Made by a program: the position numbers and the translations under genes. Positions 15,613 through 26,758 of a stretch of DNA of 64,000 bases are shown here, in pieces (the stretch's first letter is position 1; every line of letters begins with the position of its first letter). The stretch comes from Helicobacter cinaedi CCUG 18818 = ATCC BAA-847 (GTDB lineage: Bacteria > Campylobacterota > Campylobacteria > Campylobacterales > Helicobacteraceae): NCBI RefSeq assembly GCF_000155475.1, contig NZ_DS990392.1, positions 179,980-243,979 of the forward strand. Direction: 5' to 3'. The notes under the pieces were generated by a model. That model saw only the letters and a list, made by a program, of their open reading frames with translations. It was not told the origin of the DNA and did not search any database.

Positions 15613-16379
15613 ATGTCAGTAGAGATAAAGCGAACTCACGATGAGTTTTATGCGAGTGAAAGCCATAAGGACAATGTTAAAGAAAGCTTTAAATACATAG
15701 CAAATGTAGTGCTAGAATCTTGCGGGGGGGGGGGGGTAATACTAAAAAGCCTTCATCTCAAAATTTCCCTAAAAGTATTTTAGATATTGGCTGTTCAAAT
15801 GGGGATTTTCTCTACTATCTAAGTGAGATTTTCCCTGAATCTCAACTTTTTGGGATTGATATTTTGCCAAGCTTACTTGAGAAGACAAGGGCAGATTTTC
15901 AGTCACGCAATAAGCCTGTTCCCACATTATGGCAAGGAGATATAGTAAGTGGAGAAGGGTTTCCAAATCAAACATTTGATTTAGTGTTTTGCAATGGTGT
16001 ATTAAGTATTTTTGACGACCTTGAACAACCTTTGAGAAACTTTACTAAAATGATTGCAAATGGAGGTAGAGGATTTATTATGGGTATTTTTAATCCTTAT
16101 CCACACGATGTGTTTATAAAGTCTCGTGCCACTAAGAGTGAGCATTTAGAATCTGGCTGGAATATGCATAGTAGGGAAACAGCACTGCAATTATGCGATA
16201 AGCTTGGATTTGAGGGTGTGTTTCATAATGACTTTGAAATAGGTATTGATTTACCTAGGAGGAATGATGATTATTTGCGTTCTTGGACGATTAGGCTTGA
16301 AAATGGCAAGAGAGCAATTATTAATGGGCTTGGGCTTTTGCATTACTTTTCCTTACTTGAGATAAGGCGCAGAGGCTAA
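15613..16379 (+). pseudogene. SAM methyltransferase, phase OFF at G13
   Basis: The start MSVEIKRTHDEFYAS has AGGAG nine bases upstream. As read, the frame passes the G13 tract near residue 37 and ends at 15783 with an unrelated tail. In another frame the enzyme continues with NTKKPSSQ, motif I ILDIGCSNGDFLYYL, GIDILPS and DLVFCNGVLSIF, to 16379. G11 or G14 would restore a 254-255 residue protein. Together with the preceding gene this makes two adjacent, independently switched methyltransferases. Confidence 0.85.
15724..15736. repeat. G13 tract in methyltransferase (OFF)
   Basis: ON at G11 or G14. Confidence 0.9.
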
Positions 16380-16404
16380 TATAGACAAAGTGCCTTGAGT
16401 GTGC

Positions 16405-16410
16405 TACAAT
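16405..16410 (+). promoter_or_regulatory. Extended -10 promoter for lepA
   Basis: TGCTACAAT lies about 30 bases before the ATG at 16441. Confidence 0.6.
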
Positions 16411-16440
16411 CACGCCTTAGATTCTACACAAAGGCACGAA

Positions 16441-18258
16441 ATGAATCCGCAAAATGCTTTTCAGCAGCAATATATTCGTAATTTTTCCATCATCGCTCAT
16501 ATTGATCACGGCAAATCCACACTTGCAGATAGGCTTATCCAAGAGTGTGGGGCGGTGAGTGAGCGGGAGATGACCGCACAGATTATGGATACAATGGATA
16601 TTGAAAAAGAACGCGGTATCACGATAAAAGCACAATCCGTGCGTCTTAGCTACCCCTACAAGGGACAAACTTATATTTTAAATCTCATTGATACCCCCGG
16701 ACATGTGGATTTTAGCTATGAGGTTTCTCGCTCTCTTAGCTCGTGTGAGGGGGCATTGCTCGTGGTTGATGCAAGTCAAGGCGTGGAGGCACAAACAATC
16801 GCAAATGTTTATATCGCTATGGAAAATAACCTTGAGATTATCCCTGTGATTAATAAAATTGACCTGCCTGCTGCCGATCCACTCAAAGTGGCTGAAGATA
16901 TAGAATCTACCATAGGGCTTGACTGCACGGAGGCGTTGAAAGTAAGTGCAAAAAGTGGGGAAGGCATTACAGCATTAATAGAATCTATTATTGAGAAAAT
17001 CCCCGCTCCACAAGGCGATAGCAACGCTCCTACAAAAGCTTTAATCTATGATTCGTGGTTTGATAACTATCTTGGTGCTTTAGCACTCGTGCGACTTGTG
17101 AATGGGGAGCTTAGAGTAGGGCAGGAAGTGCAGGTAATGAGCAGTGGGAAAAAGTATGAGGTGTTGGCGTTGTATTATCCCCACCCGGTGCAAAAGATTC
17201 AAACACAGAATATCGCTTGTGGCGAGATTGGCATTCTCTCACTTGGGTTAAAAAGCCTTACAGATATGGCAGTTGGCGATACGATTACAGATGCGAAGAA
17301 TCCCACACAAGAGCCCATAGAGGGCTTCCGTCCGGCAAAGCCCTTTGTATTTGCGGGAATCTATCCCATTGAGACAGATAAGTTTGAGGAGTTACGCGAC
17401 GCGTTAAATAAGTTGAAGCTTAATGATTCTGCTTTGAGTTTTGAGCCGGAAACGAGCGTGGCATTAGGCTTTGGATTCCGCGTTGGCTTTTTGGGGCTTT
17501 TGCATATGGAAGTGGTGAAAGAGCGTTTGGAGCGGGAGTTTGGGCTAAGTCTTATTGCCACTGCCCCCACGGTGGTGTATGAAGTCTATCTTACTGATGG
17601 CTCTATGGTAGCGGTGCAAAATCCCAGCGAGTTGCCTGAAGTGCAAAAGATAGAATCTATAAAAGAGCCGTATGTCCGGGCGAGTATCATCACACCTAGC
17701 GAGTATTTGGGGAATATCATCACACTGCTTTCAAATCGCCGCGGGATTCAAGAAAAGATGGATTATCTTACCCAAAGTCGTGTAATGCTTGTGTATGCGC
17801 TGCCGAGCAATGAGATTGTGATGGATTTTTATGATAAGCTAAAGTCTTGCACGAAGGGCTATGCGAGTTTTGACTATGAGCCTATTGAGTATAGGGAGGG
17901 CGATTTGGTGCGGCTTGATATACGCGTGGCAGGGGAAGTTGTAGATGCGTTGTCAATCATTGTAGATAAGTCAAAAAGCTATGAAAAAGGCAGAGCATTA
18001 GTAGAATCTATGAAAGAGATTGTGCCGCGGCAGCTTTTTGAAGTGGCGATTCAAGCCAGTGTTGGCAATAAGATTATCGCAAGAGAGACGATTAAATCAA
18101 TGGGTAAGAATGTAACGGCAAAGTGCTATGGCGGGGATATAACGCGTAAAAGAAAACTGCTAGAAAAGCAAAAAGAGGGTAAAAAGCGTATGAAAGCTAT
18201 CGGCAAGGTTGAGTTACCACAGGAAGCATTTTTAGCTGTGCTAAAAATTGATGGATAG
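16441..18258 (+). CDS. lepA: Elongation factor 4 (LepA)
   Basis: Translational GTPase that back-translocates or remodels ribosomes under stress. G1 is [14 protein letters not shown] near residue 18, G3 is DTPGHVDF, G4 is NKIDLP. The C-terminal LepA domain ends [20 protein letters not shown]... with a basic tail, as in the family. 605 residues, the expected size. I choose ATG 16441 because the longer reading adds residues with no homology and overlaps the promoter. It has no homopolymer tract and marks a housekeeping break between glycan genes. Confidence 0.97.
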   Translation: MNPQNAFQQQYIRNFSIIAHIDHGKSTLADRLIQECGAVSEREMTAQIMDTMDIEKERGITIKAQSVRLSYPYKGQTYILNLIDTPGHVDFSYEVSRSLSSCEGALLVVDASQGVEAQTIANVYIAMENNLEIIPVINKIDLPAADPLKVAEDIESTIGLDCTEALKVSAKSGEGITALIESIIEKIPAPQGDSNAPTKALIYDSWFDNYLGALALVRLVNGELRVGQEVQVMSSGKKYEVLALYYPHPVQKIQTQNIACGEIGILSLGLKSLTDMAVGDTITDAKNPTQEPIEGFRPAKPFVFAGIYPIETDKFEELRDALNKLKLNDSALSFEPETSVALGFGFRVGFLGLLHMEVVKERLEREFGLSLIATAPTVVYEVYLTDGSMVAVQNPSELPEVQKIESIKEPYVRASIITPSEYLGNIITLLSNRRGIQEKMDYLTQSRVMLVYALPSNEIVMDFYDKLKSCTKGYASFDYEPIEYREGDLVRLDIRVAGEVVDALSIIVDKSKSYEKGRALVESMKEIVPRQLFEVAIQASVGNKIIARETIKSMGKNVTAKCYGGDITRKRKLLEKQKEGKKRMKAIGKVELPQEAFLAVLKIDG

Positions 18259-18282
18259 AATCTTGATAGATGGGAGCCTGTG

Positions 18283-19368
18283 ATGATACCATTTCTTGAT
18301 GTAAAGGCAATTAATTTGCGTTTTAAAAATGAGCTAGAATTGGCGATGAAGCAGGTGCTAGAATCTGGCTGGTATATTTTAGGAGAAAAAAGCAGAGCTT
18401 TTGAAAAGGCATTTGCTGAATATTGCGGGATAGAGCATTGCATAGGCTGTGGTAATGGACTAGATGCCTTGCGTTTAAGCATAAAGGCGTTAGGTTTGGG
18501 GGAAAATGATGAGATAATCGTCCCGGCAAATACCTATATCGCCTCAATTTTGGCTATCTCTGATAATGGGTGTAAGCCTATCTTTGTTGAGCCAAGTTTG
18601 CAGACTTATAACATTGATGTGGAGAAAATAGAATCTGCCATAACACCCAACACAAAGGCGATTTTAGTCGTACATTTGTATGGGCAGGTCGTGGAGATGC
18701 AAAAGGTATGGGAGCTGGCACAAAAGCACAAACTTGCTATTATAGAGGATTGCGCACAAGCACACGGCGCGATATATCAAGGCAGAAGGGTTGGCACACT
18801 TGGCGATGTGGCTGGATTCTCATTTTTCCCGGGGAAGAATCTAGGGGCATTAGGCGATAGTGGAGCGGTAACCACAAAGCACAAAGAAGTAGCGGAAAAA
18901 GTTAGGGCATTAGGGAATTATGGCTCACATAAAAAGTATGTTAATCTCTACAAGGGGCTAAACTCTAGGCTTGATGAGCTTCAAGCAGCATTCCTAGAAA
19001 TAAAGCTTAAGTATTTAGATTCTGATAATGAATCTCGCAGGGCAGTGGCGAAGTTTTACCGCGAAAATATCACAAATAAAAAGATTATTTTACCTGAATG
19101 TGTGAGTGAAGAAGGACACGCGTGGCATTTATTTGTCGTGCGGTGCGAAGAGCGGGAAAGATTCCAAGCGTATTTAAAGGATAATGGGATTGAGACAATT
19201 ATCCACTATCCTATCCCACCGCACAAGCAGGAAGCCTATAAGGAATATAATCTCCTCTCTTTACCGATTACTGAAAAGATTCATAGGGAAGTGTTGTCTT
19301 TGCCGATTAGCCCGGTTATGAGCAAGGAACAAGCAGAAGAAGTTGTGAGAGTAGTGAATAATTTTTAA
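18283..19368 (+). CDS. DegT/DnrJ/EryC1-type sugar aminotransferase (FdtB/QdtB-like)
   Basis: 361-residue PLP-dependent aminotransferase of nucleotide sugars. Motifs: [11 protein letters not shown] at the N-terminus, [11 protein letters not shown] near residue 158, and [14 protein letters not shown] with the PLP lysine near 185. Close relatives make dTDP-3-amino-3,6-dideoxyhexoses, but an assignment to Fdt/Qdt needs neighbours (FdtA, FdtC) that are not seen here. ATG 18283 has GGGAG six bases upstream, preferred over the GTG one codon earlier. It follows lepA by 24 bases and is probably co-transcribed. Confidence 0.85.
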   Translation: MIPFLDVKAINLRFKNELELAMKQVLESGWYILGEKSRAFEKAFAEYCGIEHCIGCGNGLDALRLSIKALGLGENDEIIVPANTYIASILAISDNGCKPIFVEPSLQTYNIDVEKIESAITPNTKAILVVHLYGQVVEMQKVWELAQKHKLAIIEDCAQAHGAIYQGRRVGTLGDVAGFSFFPGKNLGALGDSGAVTTKHKEVAEKVRALGNYGSHKKYVNLYKGLNSRLDELQAAFLEIKLKYLDSDNESRRAVAKFYRENITNKKIILPECVSEEGHAWHLFVVRCEERERFQAYLKDNGIETIIHYPIPPHKQEAYKEYNLLSLPITEKIHREVLSLPISPVMSKEQAEEVVRVVNNF

Positions 19369-19456
19369 ATAAGAATCTAACAAATGATTAGGAGATTAAG
19401 CACCCTGCGGAGATTTAAGCTAAAAGTTGCGTATAAATAAAGATTAAAGGCAAAAG

Positions 19457-20972
19457 TTGAAAAATCAGCATAAACAAAATGAGCTTCAATCAAGGCTTGA
19501 TAGGGAGATTGCGGAGTTTTTATATGGTGCTAAAAACAATGCTACAAATCCCACAAGTCCATATTTAGCACACAAAGATTCTATGAAATCTCGTCCGCAA
19601 GTTGTGGTAACGCTTACTTCATATCCAGCTAGAATCTCCACATTACACTATACACTTTTTACATTGTTCATACAGGATTTTAAGCCAGATAGGGTGATTT
19701 TATGGCTGTCGCAAGATGAGTTTGCCAATCTTCACGCGCCACTGCCCCAAGAGATTTTGGATTTCAAGCAATGCGGACTAGAGATAGTGTGGGTTAGGGG
19801 GAATCTTAAATCTTACAAAAAGCTTATTTATGCTTTAAAAGAATTTCCAGATTCTATTTTGGTAAGTGCCGATGATGATGCGTTGTATGCTAAGGATTGG
19901 CTCTCTAAGCTCTATTATGCGTATAAGGAAAATCCGCATTGTATTCATACTCACCGAGCTCATCGTATTACTTTTGATAAATACGGCGAGATTCTACCCT
20001 ATCTCAAATGGAATCTTGATGTTTCACATAAGCAAAGTGTAGCTTCGTTTTTAAATCTCCCAACAGGCGTTGGCGGTATATTATATCCCCCCCCCCCCTC
20101 ATTGTTTGTATAAAGATGTGCTAAAAGAAGAGATTTTTATGGAGCTTTGCCCGTATGGCGATGATTTGTGGTTTTGGGCAATGGCGGTTCTAAATGGGAC
20201 AAAAATAAATGTGGTGAGAGATAATCTCAAAATGCAATCAAGCTTTGTTGATACCGCTAAAAGTGGTGCGTTGTGGATAGAAAATGCGAAATGGCGGAAT
20301 GATTGGCAGATTCAAAATTTGCTGAAGTTTTACCCCGATTTGAAGCAAAAAGTAGCTTTTGATAGTAATGAGTATTGGGAGATACGCTATAAATCCCACG
20401 AAGATTCACAAGGGCTTGGTGCTTCTGGGGTTGGGAGCTATGGGGATTTAGCGATTTTTAAGGCAAAAGTGATAAATGACTTTGTAAAAAAGCATAAGAT
20501 TCAAAGTGTGATAGAATGGGGCTGTGGCGATGGGAATCAGCTCTCCTTGGCGGAATATCCCCAATACACAGGGCTTGATGTGTCGCCTTGTGTGATTGAA
20601 AAAGTAAAAAAGCAGTTTGCTAATGATAAAAGTAAGATGTTTTATGAAGTGGGGGAATTTTTAGAAAATCCTAGCAGTGTGGAGCTTGGCTTATCGTTAG
20701 ATGTGATGTATCATCTCATAAATGATGAAATTTTTGAATCTTATATGCGTAATCTTTTTGCATACGCACAAAAATTTGTAATCATCTATTCATCAAACAA
20801 GGACCAGCCCCACACTCAACATGTGCGACATAGGCAGTTTAGTAGTTGGGTGCAAAAAAATGCAGTAGAGTGGAAGTTTAAGACAATGATACCAAATGCC
20901 TATCCTTATGATGAAAACAAGCCAAATGAGAGTTCATTTTGTGATTTTTATATGTATGAAAAGCAAAAATGA
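19457..20972 (+). pseudogene. Glycosyltransferase-like plus methyltransferase two-domain protein, phase OFF at C12
   Basis: The N-terminal domain resembles a glycosyltransferase-type family (VVTLTSYPARISTL near residue 50, SADDDALYAKDW near 138). As read, the frame ends at 20113, a few codons after a C12 tract inside the motif GVGGILYPP. In another frame the protein goes on: HCLYKDVL, then CPYGDDLWFWAMA, then from about residue 310 a methyltransferase-like domain (VIEWGCGDGNQLSL, YTGLDVS) to 20972. C11 or C14 gives a 504-505 residue bifunctional enzyme. The start is TTG at 19457 with AAAGG upstream. The tract lies in a motif where consecutive prolines are natural. Confidence 0.82.
20087..20098. 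repeat. C12 tract in the glycosyltransferase-methyltransferase (OFF)
   Basis: ON at C11 or C14. Confidence 0.9.
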
Positions 20973-21117
20973 CAATAAAAATATAAAGAATGTGTAAAAA
21001 CACATTAAAAATGAGAAATTTGCTTCATATGAATATATGAAAAGTTTGTTTTTATGTTTTGTGTATATGATTAACCTATGTTGGAATATCTTATGACAAA
21101 GGTGTGGTAAATGGGCG

Positions 21118-23059
21118 AAACTAAGATTAGGAATCAACGCAAAGGTATCAATTAGCACGACTTTAATGGTGTTTGTGAGTTTTAGCCTTTTGGCGTGGTT
21201 TGTGTATTTTAACGCACAAAAGACTATTACACTTATTGAGTATGAGACGCAAGAAAAGCAAGTAACGCAATTAGAAAATCTCATAGATGTGTATATTGAT
21301 GAGAAAAAACGCCTTATTAACAAACTCGTAAAAGAAGCCCTTGCAAGTGGCTTAAATGAATCTCAAATGACACAAAATCTCCACCTTATCCAAGAATCAG
21401 GGGATTTTAATCTCACTTATATCGTATCGGTATAGAATCTAGCGGGAGAATGCTATGGGGCAATGGCAAACATCAATACCCACAAGATGGCTATGACCCA
21501 CGCACAAGAAGTTGGTATCAAATCCCAAAAATTTACTCAAAGATGAAGTGCTAAGTGAGCCGTGGATTTAGGCGTCTTACAAAATCCCCGTTTTTGGCTT
21601 TGCCTCTCCGCTGATTGAAAATGGCAGATTCATCGGTGTGGCAAGTGTGGATATTGCTCTAAAATCGCTTAATGCCTATATCCACGCACAAGATGAGAAT
21701 ACAAGCGAACAGGAGATTATCATCATAGACAAAAATGGCAATTATGTTAGCCATAATGATGAGAGTAAGATTTTGCAAAGTGATGAGTTGGCTCAAGCGA
21801 TAAAAAGTAGCTTTAGTGCGGACACAACGACTTTTAAACTAGATTCTAATATCGCAACTTGTAAGGTAGAATCTCAAACGCAATGGCTGCTTTGCTCCAT
21901 TATCCCAGAATCTCGCATTGCCGATAAGCTTAGTCAAAACAACAAGCCTATTTTCATTATGTTAGGCATTTTTGCCTTTATTCTTGTGGTGGCTTTGTAT
22001 GTGATTTTGGCGTATTTGCTAAAGCCCATTAGACGCATTAAAAAAGAGTTTGCTAGAGTTTTTTGACTTTTTAAATCACAAGCAAAAAAGTGTGAATCCT
22101 TTGAAACTCCGCAGTGGCGATGAGTTTCAAGAAATGGCAGAAGCGATCAATGAAAATGAAGAGACAATCCAGCATAATCTCTTAAAGGATATAAAGAGTT
22201 TGCAGGATTTTTTTCAGGCGGTTGAGGGTATCAAGCAGGGGCATTCGCATTTGCAGATACAGACAAATGCGAATAATCCGCAGCTAACCCAACTTGGCGC
22301 GCTGTTTAATGAAATGCTAACTTCCCTTGATGAGAATGTCTCGCGTGTGCTTGAGATTTTGAAGCGATATGCAGACAATGATTTCCAAAAGCAAGAGAGT
22401 GGGTCAGCACAGAATCTGCAAGGCGAACTTCAAGCGATGAATGAAGGTGTGGGGCATTTGGGCGAAGAGATACGCAAAATGTTTTTTACAAGCCTTGATT
22501 TTGCAAAATCGCTAAATATTAAGGCAAAAGAGTTAGAAGATTCTGTAATGGTGATGAGTGAAAGCACACAGAAGTCGCTAGAAGAGACGGCAAATGCGGT
22601 AAGAGAGATTGCAGAATCTATGCAGGGTGTTGATAGTAAGGCTCAAGAAGTGGTGCAGCAAAGCGATGATATTAAAAAGATTCTAGGATTTATCGCAGAG
22701 ATTGCCGATCAAACTAATCTTTTGGCGTTGAATGCGGCGATTGAAGCGGCAAGGGCTGGGGAGTACGGGCGGGGCTTTGCAGTCATTGCCGATGAAGTGC
22801 GAAACTTGGCTGAACGCACACAAAAAAGCTTAGGCGAGATAGGGGCAAGTGTGAATCTGCTTGTGCAAAGCATTAATGATATGGGCGAGTCGATTAAGGT
22901 GCAAATGGAGGGCATTGAGCATATCAATGAAGCATTGTTGCCCTAGAAGAGATAACAAATCATAACACGCAAACCGCACATAAGACGCAAGAAATTAGCC
23001 TAGGTGTAGAGCATATCGTGCAAGATATTTTACAAGATGCAAATATGAAGAAGTTTTAG
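21118..23059 (+). pseudogene. Methyl-accepting chemotaxis protein, decayed
   Basis: A transducer broken by several lesions. Pieces in order: N-terminal membrane helix (TTLMVFVSFSLLAWFVYF) to a stop at 21435; a periplasmic sensor region with further frameshifts and an in-frame TAG near 21569; the second half of the sensor and second membrane helix (21638-22066); HAMP and signalling domain with the hairpin tip [43 protein letters not shown], split by quotation limits only (22050-22946); and a last fragment to 23059 after another shift. No start codon is clear. None of the lesions lies at a long G/C tract, so this is decay rather than phase variation. Confidence 0.88.
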
Positions 23060-23577
23060 GGTTTTGGGGTATTGTGTTTGTAGGCTAAGATTCTAAGATT
23101 TTAGGAATCTTTGTTGAATTACAAGCAAGAAATTTTATTCCAAAAACTCTATTTTTTGTAGCGGTATAAAAATAACTGCCTTAAAATCCCAAAGTAGAGT
23201 GGAATAAAATTTTAGTTAAATAACTTGCCATATTTACTTGAATCTTGTTAAGTCATTTGGGGTAGGGATTTAAATTTAAGCATTAGATTAAACAAAAAAA
23301 CTTTTTGTGAGCTAGAATTGCTTAGTTTGCGTTAAGAATACCTGCTTCTAAGTGTTTGGCAAAAGTTGGGGTGATTTATGAATCTGTATGGATTTTTATA
23401 AGCTTTAGGGCTAGATTCTAAAACTTTGGAAAGTAAAATGAAAGGCTAGATTCTTATATTTTAAGTGGTTTGAGCGATGAGATTCTAGGCTTTGTGTTAG
23501 GCTTTACAAAGCCTATTTCTTTATATGTTTGAATCTATGCACTTGCTTGATTTTCACATTTGCCCTACATATTTAAT
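23060..23577. other. 518-bp stretch without a gene
   Basis: AT-rich, with many AGATTCT words (23089, 23412, 23449, 23479 regions) and one 13-bp inverted repeat (23130-23142 with 23200-23212, AAATTTTATTCCA). No convincing reading frame or RNA gene is seen. Confidence 0.6.
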
Positions 23578-24108
23578 CTACATACCCAGCATTCCGGCAA
23601 AATCATTTTCAACACCAAGTATATCAAGCGCACCTGCAATCTGTCCGCGATGATGTGTAGCGTGATTTAGCAACGCAAGGATTAAATGCGCCCTTGTTTT
23701 ACTAAAAGAGAGATTTTGCCCCAAATGCAAAGTTTCCACTTTATTAAAATCACTCATATTTGTGATAAGCTCTATCATCGCTGTGTCTGTGTCATCTTGA
23801 AGTGTTTGAAGGGCATTTAAATCCTGCAACAAGGAATCTTTAAGCGTAAAGTCTTGCTGTAAATGTTGTAGTAAAGATTCTAATTTATTTGGCTTTTGCT
23901 CCACAAATGCACTAAATTGCCCTAAAAATAGCCCAATACTCCCGCAAAGGCTATGTGCCGCAGTACCAATAATGCTTTTATAAAACAATCCGCAATCTTT
24001 ATAAAGCAAATCTTTTTTGCCACTTTTCACCATATCATTAAACACTGCAAACATCGCTCTATCCGCCATTTGATTGTATCTCACTTGCAATATCAACACA
24101 TCTTTCAT
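23578..24108 (-). CDS. DinB-like four-helix protein
   Basis: 176 residues. The DinB/YfiT fold is suggested by the metal-binding pattern: an N-terminal histidine (AAHSLCG) and a C-terminal [14 protein letters not shown] with paired histidines near residue 155. Such proteins are often thiol- or metal-dependent transferases; the reaction here is unknown. ATG 24108 has AAAGGAGAG upstream. Monocistronic between a decayed receptor and a broken lipoprotein-like gene. Confidence 0.75.
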   Translation of the reverse strand: MKDVLILQVRYNQMADRAMFAVFNDMVKSGKKDLLYKDCGLFYKSIIGTAAHSLCGSIGLFLGQFSAFVEQKPNKLESLLQHLQQDFTLKDSLLQDLNALQTLQDDTDTAMIELITNMSDFNKVETLHLGQNLSFSKTRAHLILALLNHATHHRGQIAGALDILGVENDFAGMLGM

Positions 24109-24308
24109 CTTCTCTCCTTTAGGTTGTTGTAGCCGTATTCTATCCTAGAAGCTTTTTTAAAAAATTAATATTGTATAAATTTATAGAATCTTTAAAATCA
24201 CTTAAACAAAGCAATGCAAAGCTTAGAATCATATCTAACCCACAGATTCTAAACTTTTTGCCAAACATAGAATCTTGGAATCTTGCAGGATTTGGCTATA
24301 ACTTGAGC

Positions 24309-25003
24309 CTATATATCCCCATCTAGCTTGCACCCAAAGAGACTATCAAACTCTACGCTACCATCTATTATCATCATCAAATAGCGTGAAAATAGCTCAT
24401 TTAAGTGCATTTTTAAGAATCCTAGCCTTGCATTGCTCACACTAATGCTATATATCGTGCCACCGCCATTTATATCATAGATATGTGCGTGATGTGTCTT
24501 TGTGTATGCCTCATAGCTATCGCGGAGTTTGAGCCACGCTCTTTGCTCTTCTAGCAGTGTGGCCCCTTTTTTATACTTGGCTCGTGGGAGAAAGCCCCTG
24601 TTGGCGTGGTTTTGCCTTTCTTTTTGACTTCAGCGCGGTAGAGTTTGTAGTATTTGTTTAAAAGCTTGTCATACTCATCATAGTCATAATTAAGTGAAGC
24701 TAAAATGCCTTGTGTTGAGCCTAGCACTTCGCCTAAGTTATTCACTTCACAATCAATCCGTGCTACTTCAAATTTATAGATTTGCTCTATCTTACTTAAA
24801 TCCTTGAAATTATCTTTAAGGACTTCCTTATTGCATTCTTTGTTGATATACTCTTGCTTATCTTTGCTTACATTATATTCCTTAAACAACTTTTGTAAGC
24901 TCTCACTATCAGCAAAAGCCATATTTGCAAACGCTATAAACGCCAAAGGCATTAGAATCTTAGCCTTTGTGCTAACCTTAAATAATCTTATAAAAATGCC
25001 CAT
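24309..25003 (-). pseudogene. LprI/DUF1311-like secreted protein with frameshift
   Basis: Begins with a signal peptide (hydrophobic ILMPLAFIAFANMAFA, cleaved near residue 31). The first reading frame ends at 24551. The other frame continues with LLEEQRAWLKLRDSYEAYTK and on to a TAG at 24309. The WL.LRD pattern is typical of LprI/DUF1311 lysozyme-inhibitor-like domains. The join lies near a run of six A and four G (24563-24575). A sequencing slip or a true frameshift are both possible; it is not a long contingency tract. Confidence 0.65.
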
Positions 25004-25073
25004 AAATCACCGCCTTTGCTTTGTTTGTTAAATGCAAAGATTCTAGCACATAGAATAAAACAAGATTCTAAGA

Positions 25074-25678
25074 TTATATATCACTTGACTTTTTCCATAC
25101 TATATGCCTATTGATATTATGCTTTTCATAAATGCTTAAAACCTCTTCTAAAAATGCCACAAGCTCACTCTCACCAGAATCTTTTGCAGATTCTAACATT
25201 TGGATAAACATCTTTTTACCTGTTTCAGTTTGCTTTAGATTTTTCTTTAAAAAATTATGCCTACTACATAGAGTTTGCCCATTTTCTAAAACCGCTTTTC
25301 CACCTAAATCCTTTGGTTTTATATGGTCTATATGAAGCTCAACTCCTTCTTTTTTTACCCATTCCACATATCACACATTTATAATTATCTCGCTCTAAAA
25401 TTTGCTTTTTTAAAGCTTGACTAAAATCCTCTAAATCTTGGCCTTAAATTGATAGAATCTGGGTCATAGCGATAAACTCCCTTTGCAATCTTTTGCAAAT
25501 AGCCTTTTTGGTGCAAACTTCTAATACCTCTATCTGGGTCTCTAAAAACTTTCCCTGTGCGTTTTTGCCATTCTTTAACAACCCAATCCACCACTTCAGG
25601 GTGTTTAATATCTCGTTTTGGATTTGCCTTAAAAAATTCCATTATTAAATCAAGTTGAGAGCCATTATTTTTCATCAA
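25074..25678 (-). pseudogene. HNH-type type II restriction endonuclease, decayed
   Basis: Three pieces of one protein in different frames. An N-terminal winged-helix-like part comes first (25421-25678, DWVVKEWQKRTGK...). A middle piece carries a zinc pair in the pattern LERDNYKCVICG (25375-25440). The HNH core follows in 25074-25367 (LHIDHIKPKDLGGK, LCSRHNFLKKN). One break is near 25430, another at a run of seven A near 25352. The start overlaps the end of the cognate methyltransferase gene. Confidence 0.8.
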
Positions 25679-26462
25679 AAATTCCCCTTTCTTTTTGGAT
25701 TGTTTCTAAAAATCGTTTTTTGCTTAGTTCGCAATATTCCCTATCTAGTTCAATGCCTATAAACTGCCGATTGTTAAGATAAGATTCTATCATTGTTGTG
25801 CCACTGCCACAAAATGGATCAAACACCACATCACCTACATAAGAAAATAGCTTAATGCACCGCTTCGGCAGCTCTCTAGGAAAAGGGGCTGGGTGTCCTA
25901 TGCGTTTTTTAGACTCCCCATTAAAACTCCACAATCCATTCGTCCAAGCCATAAACTCTTCCTTGCTTATATCACTCTCCCCTTTATGCTTTTTCTTCCA
26001 AGCCCCCTTATAAAGCACGACTATAAGCTCAACAGGTGCGATAACATAAGGAGCAGATGCACTAAGCCAACTCCCCCACGCTGTGCGGCGTGAGATATTG
26101 CCCTCATTCCAAATAATCGTGCTATGATATTTCCAGCCAATTTGCTTTGCTAAAGTGGTTAAATCCGCCCCCACGCTTTGCTGTCCGCCTTTGTTTTTAT
26201 CAAGTGGGATATTAAGACAGAATCTTGCCCCATCTTTTGCCTAAAGGTAGCAATTTCCTATCCATTTTTGAGAAAATTCTAAATAGCTTTCATAAGAGTT
26301 AGAATCTTCATTGGAGTTGTATTCAATACCCACATTATAAGGTGGGGAAGTGATGATTAAATCAAGCGAGTTTTCTTGCAAAATCGTTTTATCAAGGCAG
26401 GTATGATTGAATAGCGTTGTGTTTTTGTAGCTAAAAGATGTATTGTGTAATGGTATTGTCAT
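25665..26462 (-). pseudogene. Type II DNA methyltransferase (amino-methylating) with a nonsense codon
   Basis: Partner of the HNH endonuclease. Motif IV is ITSPPYNVG near residue 38 and motif I is FDPFCGSGTTMIESYL near the end, the beta-type order. Both ORFs are in one frame and separated only by a TAG at 26241-26243 (NCYL-stop-AKDGARF), so a single base change disables it. A GTG at 26174 could restart a fragment lacking the catalytic SPPY. Whether methylation is N4-C or N6-A is uncertain. Confidence 0.85.
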
Positions 26463-26526
26463 TGTTGAAGCTCTATTAGGTATTTAAAAATTATTGTTTT
26501 AATAATAGCATTGAAGTGTTTTATTT

Positions 26527-26623
26527 GATAAAAATCCATATCAAGCACGGAGCAAATACCCCTTTGCAAACTTTGATTGTTTGTAATCTCATTTTGCAAG
26601 TCTTTTTCTTGTGTGAAGTCCAT
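26527..26623 (-). pseudogene. N-terminal remnant of a restriction endonuclease (duplicate)
   Basis: Translates as MDFTQEKDLQNEITNNQSLQ..., a near copy of the first 32 residues of the 28005-29137 gene (aligned 29041-29137, no gaps, differing at about a dozen positions). It runs into unrelated sequence after that. Part of the left duplicate segment. Confidence 0.8.
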
Positions 26624-26756
26624 AAATCTTTCCTAGCAGTGTGGCAATTCTATAAAACTGCCATTGTAGCAGGTTTATAGAATCTTTTTGCTACTCACTA
26701 TCCTGCTACACAAGATTCTTACTCAAATACCTGCTTAAATCATCGGCAAAGAGTGT
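26527..26756. repeat. Left copy of the direct duplication flanking the RM system
   Basis: Contains the restriction-gene remnant, a diverged copy of its promoter (TGCTACAAT) and 44 bp (26713-26756) identical to the cysK 3' end at 29251-29294, still readable as the last residues of CysK (LFADDLSRYLSKNLV). Confidence 0.88.
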
Positions 26757-26758
26757 GG

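Noticed and set aside
20973-21117. Possible RNA gene between the glycosyltransferase and the chemoreceptor remnant
   Set aside because: AT-rich with no cloverleaf or other structure that I could support.
23130-23212. Inverted repeat as the ends of an insertion sequence
   Set aside because: Arms are only 13 bp, 57 bp apart, with no transposase and no target duplication.
24309-25003. Treating the LprI-like frameshift as phase variation
   Set aside because: The run at the break is only six A and four G, too short to be a reliable slippage site next to the tracts of 10 or more seen elsewhere.
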